A stretch of DNA of 36,105 nucleotides from JBEKTY01 sp049515555 (GTDB lineage: Bacteria; Planctomycetota; Planctomycetia; Pirellulales; Thermoguttaceae), in contig JBEKTY010000118.1 in NCBI GenBank assembly GCA_049515555.1, positions 1-36,105 of the forward strand, given 5' to 3'. Shown piece by piece: positions 33,982-36,105 of this stretch (position 1 is the stretch's first letter; each line of letters starts with the position of its first letter). The notes below the pieces were generated by a model that was given only the letters and a program-made list of their open reading frames with translations, did not search any database and had not been told where the DNA came from. A program made the translations under genes and the position numbers.

Positions 33982-35325
33982 TATCCCGTAACGCCGGGCA
34001 TGCCGATTTCCGGCGACTTCAAGGTGTCGGCCGACGGTAAGCCGGTGGCCGTTTACACGGTCAAGACGCTGCACGGCGAGTCGGCCTCCTACGGCTCGTT
34101 CGATTTTGGGGGCCAGGCGACGGTCGCCGTGCACTCGACCCGGCCGGCGGCCAAGGCCCGCATCCTGCCCGTCTCGTTCGGCCTGACACCGGCGATCGAG
34201 GGCGACACGATCACCTTCACGCTCGACCGGCCGCGAAACCTGACGATCGAGGTTGCCGGCATCGAGCGCGTGTTGCACCTGTTCGCCAACCCGATGGAAA
34301 CCAGCCGGCCGAAGCCCGGCGACCCGGGCGTGATCTATTTCGGCCCCGGCGTCCACGACCTGGCGACCTTGACGGTGTCCAGCGATACGACTTTGTACCT
34401 GGCCGGCGGCGCGGTCCTGCGCGGCATCATTCCGCCCAGCGAAAAGCCCATCCAGGAGAGCAACTGGATGCACAACAAGGTCTACCAGAACTTCATCCAG
34501 CTCAACGGCGCGAAGAACGTGCGGATCTGCGGGCGGGGCGTCGTCGATCTGGGCGGTCTGCCCTGGCACGCCCGCACGGCCATCGTCCTCGGCGATGCCC
34601 GGAACGTCAACGTCGAAGGCATCACCTTCCTCGACGCGCCCGCCTGGGTGGTGGCCATGTTCGGGTCGCGCGACGTTCGCGTCGACAACGTCAAGGAGAT
34701 CTGCCGCCGCGAAAACAGCGACGGCGTGGACGTCTGCAACAGCCAGAACGTGCTGGTCGAGAACAGTTTTCTGCGGAACAACGACGACGAGGTTTGCGTG
34801 AAGACCACCGCGCCCGCCCCCGCTCAGCCGTCCAGGAACATCCTGGTGCGGAACTGCGTGGTCTGGAACGAGCGGGCCCGGGGGCTGGGCATCACCTCCG
34901 AAACGCGGCGCGACGTTTCCGACGTCACGTTCACCGATTGCGACGTCATCCACGACTTCTCGCAGAACGGCGATTGCGCGGCCCTGGCCATCCTGGTCTC
35001 CGACTCCGGCGCCATGCGCAACATCCGCTTCCAGAACATCCGCGTGGACGACGTGCAGTCACTGATCCGCTGCTGGATCGGCCAGGACATGTGGGGCCAC
35101 GACCCGCAGCGGGGCCACGTCGACGGCGTGCTGTTCAAGAACATCAGCGTGACCGGCCCGCACTTCCCGACATCCGCGCTGACCGGCTGCGACGCCACGC
35201 ACCTGATCCAGAACGTGACGTTCGACAACCTGCGGATCCAGGGCCGGGCCATCCGCACCCAGGAGGAAGGGCGGATCTCGACCAACCCCTTCGTGAAGAA
35301 CGTGCTGTTCCGCGACGGGAAGTGA
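33910..35325 (+). CDS. Secreted GH28-like right-handed beta-helix protein
   Basis: A 471-residue protein with a signal peptide (VVLCVLLAARAAAAE). After an N-terminal beta domain of about 120 residues, a right-handed beta-helix runs from about 140 to the end, with repeated short strands such as NVRICGRGVVDL, NVNVEGITF, DVRVDNVKE and NVLVENSFLRN. Candidate catalytic acids are D271 in ENSDGVD and D292, D293 in NNDDEVCVK, which fit the NxD and DD blocks of GH28 polygalacturonases. I do not see the GHG and RIK blocks of that family, so it may belong to a related group such as dextranase-like proteins. The gene follows the esterase-hydrolase fusion by 73 bp, on the same strand, and probably completes the locus. 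ATG 33910 gives the signal peptide; longer upstream reading lies in the previous gene. Confidence 0.8.
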   Translation: MYRTLLVVLCVLLAARAAAAEVVTYPVTPGMPISGDFKVSADGKPVAVYTVKTLHGESASYGSFDFGGQATVAVHSTRPAAKARILPVSFGLTPAIEGDTITFTLDRPRNLTIEVAGIERVLHLFANPMETSRPKPGDPGVIYFGPGVHDLATLTVSSDTTLYLAGGAVLRGIIPPSEKPIQESNWMHNKVYQNFIQLNGAKNVRICGRGVVDLGGLPWHARTAIVLGDARNVNVEGITFLDAPAWVVAMFGSRDVRVDNVKEICRRENSDGVDVCNSQNVLVENSFLRNNDDEVCVKTTAPAPAQPSRNILVRNCVVWNERARGLGITSETRRDVSDVTFTDCDVIHDFSQNGDCAALAILVSDSGAMRNIRFQNIRVDDVQSLIRCWIGQDMWGHDPQRGHVDGVLFKNISVTGPHFPTSALTGCDATHLIQNVTFDNLRIQGRAIRTQEEGRISTNPFVKNVLFRDGK

Positions 35326-35700
35326 GGGCTCAGCCGAAGTAATCCGGCGCGTTGCCCGGCTTCCACTTGATGTTGTGACCTTACTGAGCGTGCGTACAGT
35401 ATACGAACTCCCTGCGAACCCGTGCAAATGCGGCCCGAATCCCGGGAAGATCAGCCCTGCGAACCGTCCGTTTTGCAGTCCTCAACGGGATCGTCTCTAG
35501 CTCGTTTTCCTGTCGCCTCGCTTGCCCCCACCATTTGGGTTATTGTGCAATAATGAGGGGCCAATTATAAGTTATGGGGTTGAACCCATCGGAATCTGAG
35601 GTGAGCGCGGATAGCTATTGAACTGTGACAGCATTGGTTCCTTGGCTCCGGTCAAGGCGATTGGCCGTAACAGAACTCTGAAAAAGGGGGGGCACTGGCC
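35326..35700. other. Intergenic region with a candidate promoter and a possible gene remnant
   Basis: This 375-bp gap holds no complete gene. On the minus strand at 35330-35380 a short frame reads GHNIKWKPGNAPDYFG followed by a stop and preceded by a stop; it looks like the C-terminus of a lost gene. A 14-bp palindrome TTATTG-TG-CAATAA lies at 35540-35553. The rest shows nothing I can assign. Confidence 0.5.
35543..35571 (+). promoter_or_regulatory. Candidate promoter of the terminal surface-protein gene
   Basis: TTGTGC (35543-35548), a 17-bp spacer and TATAAG (35566-35571) sit in an AT-rich stretch about 130 bp before ATG 35701. The palindrome TTATTG/CAATAA overlaps the -35 box and could be an operator. 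The -35 match is weak. Confidence 0.35.
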
Positions 35701-36105
35701 ATGTGGACGAAATCGCTGTTCGGTCACAGGGTGCGCGGTGTCAAGCGTCCGAGCCATTCGGTTACATCCCGGAAAGACAATCGCCGAAGGCGGTTGGCCT
35801 TCGAGCCGTTGGAGGACCGCCGGCTCCTGTCCAATCTGTTGGTCACCAGTAACGCGGACGACGGGTCGGCCGGAACGTTACGGGCCAAAATCGACCAGGC
35901 CAACAGCGATGGCAAGAGCAACATTGCCGACGCCATCTACTTCTCAACAAGCCTTGCGGGCGACCAGATTACGTTGTCGCAGGGCGCGCTACCACTGAAC
36001 GCCGGCGCCGCGGTGACCATTTGGGACACCGACCAGAGCGGCAACACGGTGCCGATTACCATCAAGGGCGCCGGGACCAATTTGCTTCAGGTGGCCAGCG
36101 GCGCC
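35701..36105 (+). CDS. Start of a LEPR-type secreted surface protein, partial
   Basis: The gene runs off the window; 135 codons are visible without a stop. Residues 1-33 are basic (SRKDNRRRRLA), followed by FEPLEDRRLLS at 34-44, the N-terminal motif found on many large secreted planctomycete proteins (LEPR-XLL type). It then reads LLVTSNADDGSAGTLRAKIDQAN, a block common at the start of right-handed beta-helix or polymorphic outer-membrane-like proteins, with a DAIYFS strand after it. The full protein is probably long and exposed at the surface. An A-rich AAAAAGGGGGG stretch before the ATG may serve as a ribosome-binding site. Function beyond surface exposure is not readable here. Confidence 0.82.
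   Translation, partial: MWTKSLFGHRVRGVKRPSHSVTSRKDNRRRRLAFEPLEDRRLLSNLLVTSNADDGSAGTLRAKIDQANSDGKSNIADAIYFSTSLAGDQITLSQGALPLNAGAAVTIWDTDQSGNTVPITIKGAGTNLLQVASGA

Overview
This window looks like chromosomal DNA of a planctomycete (Planctomycetota, probably a Pirellulales relative). It is GC-rich and carries several families typical of that phylum: a HYExAFE-type small protein, DUF1080 and ThuA proteins with export signals, a secreted protein opening with an EPLEDRRLL motif, GspG-like and LEPR-type surface proteins, and several families of short palindromic intergenic repeats. The assignment rests on gene content and motifs only; no rRNA or tRNA gene is visible.

Layout. 1-6.2 kb: a membrane-anchored unknown, then marR-macA-macB (an efflux or export unit), then a convergent PilZ/zinc-ribbon gene. 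6.5-14.5 kb: a Tat-type ThuA protein; a minus-strand pair encoding an NDP-forming acyl-CoA synthetase and a DUF3754-like membrane protein; a HYExAFE protein; and a secreted DUF1080-ThuA fusion. 13.5-17.2 kb: a minus-strand pair of SNF2 helicase and SWIM zinc-finger protein. 17.4-23.5 kb: a flagellar filament block of flagellin, cap protein FliD and chaperone FliS, with a candidate sigma-28 promoter and a terminator-like hairpin in the flagellin leader. 23.8-26.6 kb: MqnD of the futalosine menaquinone pathway, a HAD phosphatase and a Tat-type aldo/keto-reductase-like protein. 26.7-28.6 kb: accessory and eroded DNA, with a TPR/GspG-type lipoprotein gene broken by one in-frame amber codon, a RAYT transposase framed by mirrored sets of hairpins, and a truncated duplicate of a downstream gene's 5' end. 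28.6-35.3 kb: a secreted carbohydrate cluster of a two-domain unknown protein, a SASA esterase-glycoside hydrolase fusion and a GH28-like beta-helix protein. From 35.7 kb a large surface protein runs off the end.

How the parts work together. The 28.6-35.3 kb genes share strand, short spacing, signal peptides and, in two of them, the same kind of Ala-rich heptad linker, so I infer a small polysaccharide-degradation locus. The filament genes form one functional set. Most short repeat elements sit within about 50 bp of a stop codon, which suggests a shared role as transcript ends or a shared insertion preference.

No feature matches a known defence island, CRISPR array, prophage or integrative element. 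The most unusual items are the interrupted lipoprotein gene, the mirrored RAYT element, the duplicated leader that now overlaps and may couple to the next gene, and the heptad-linked carbohydrate proteins.
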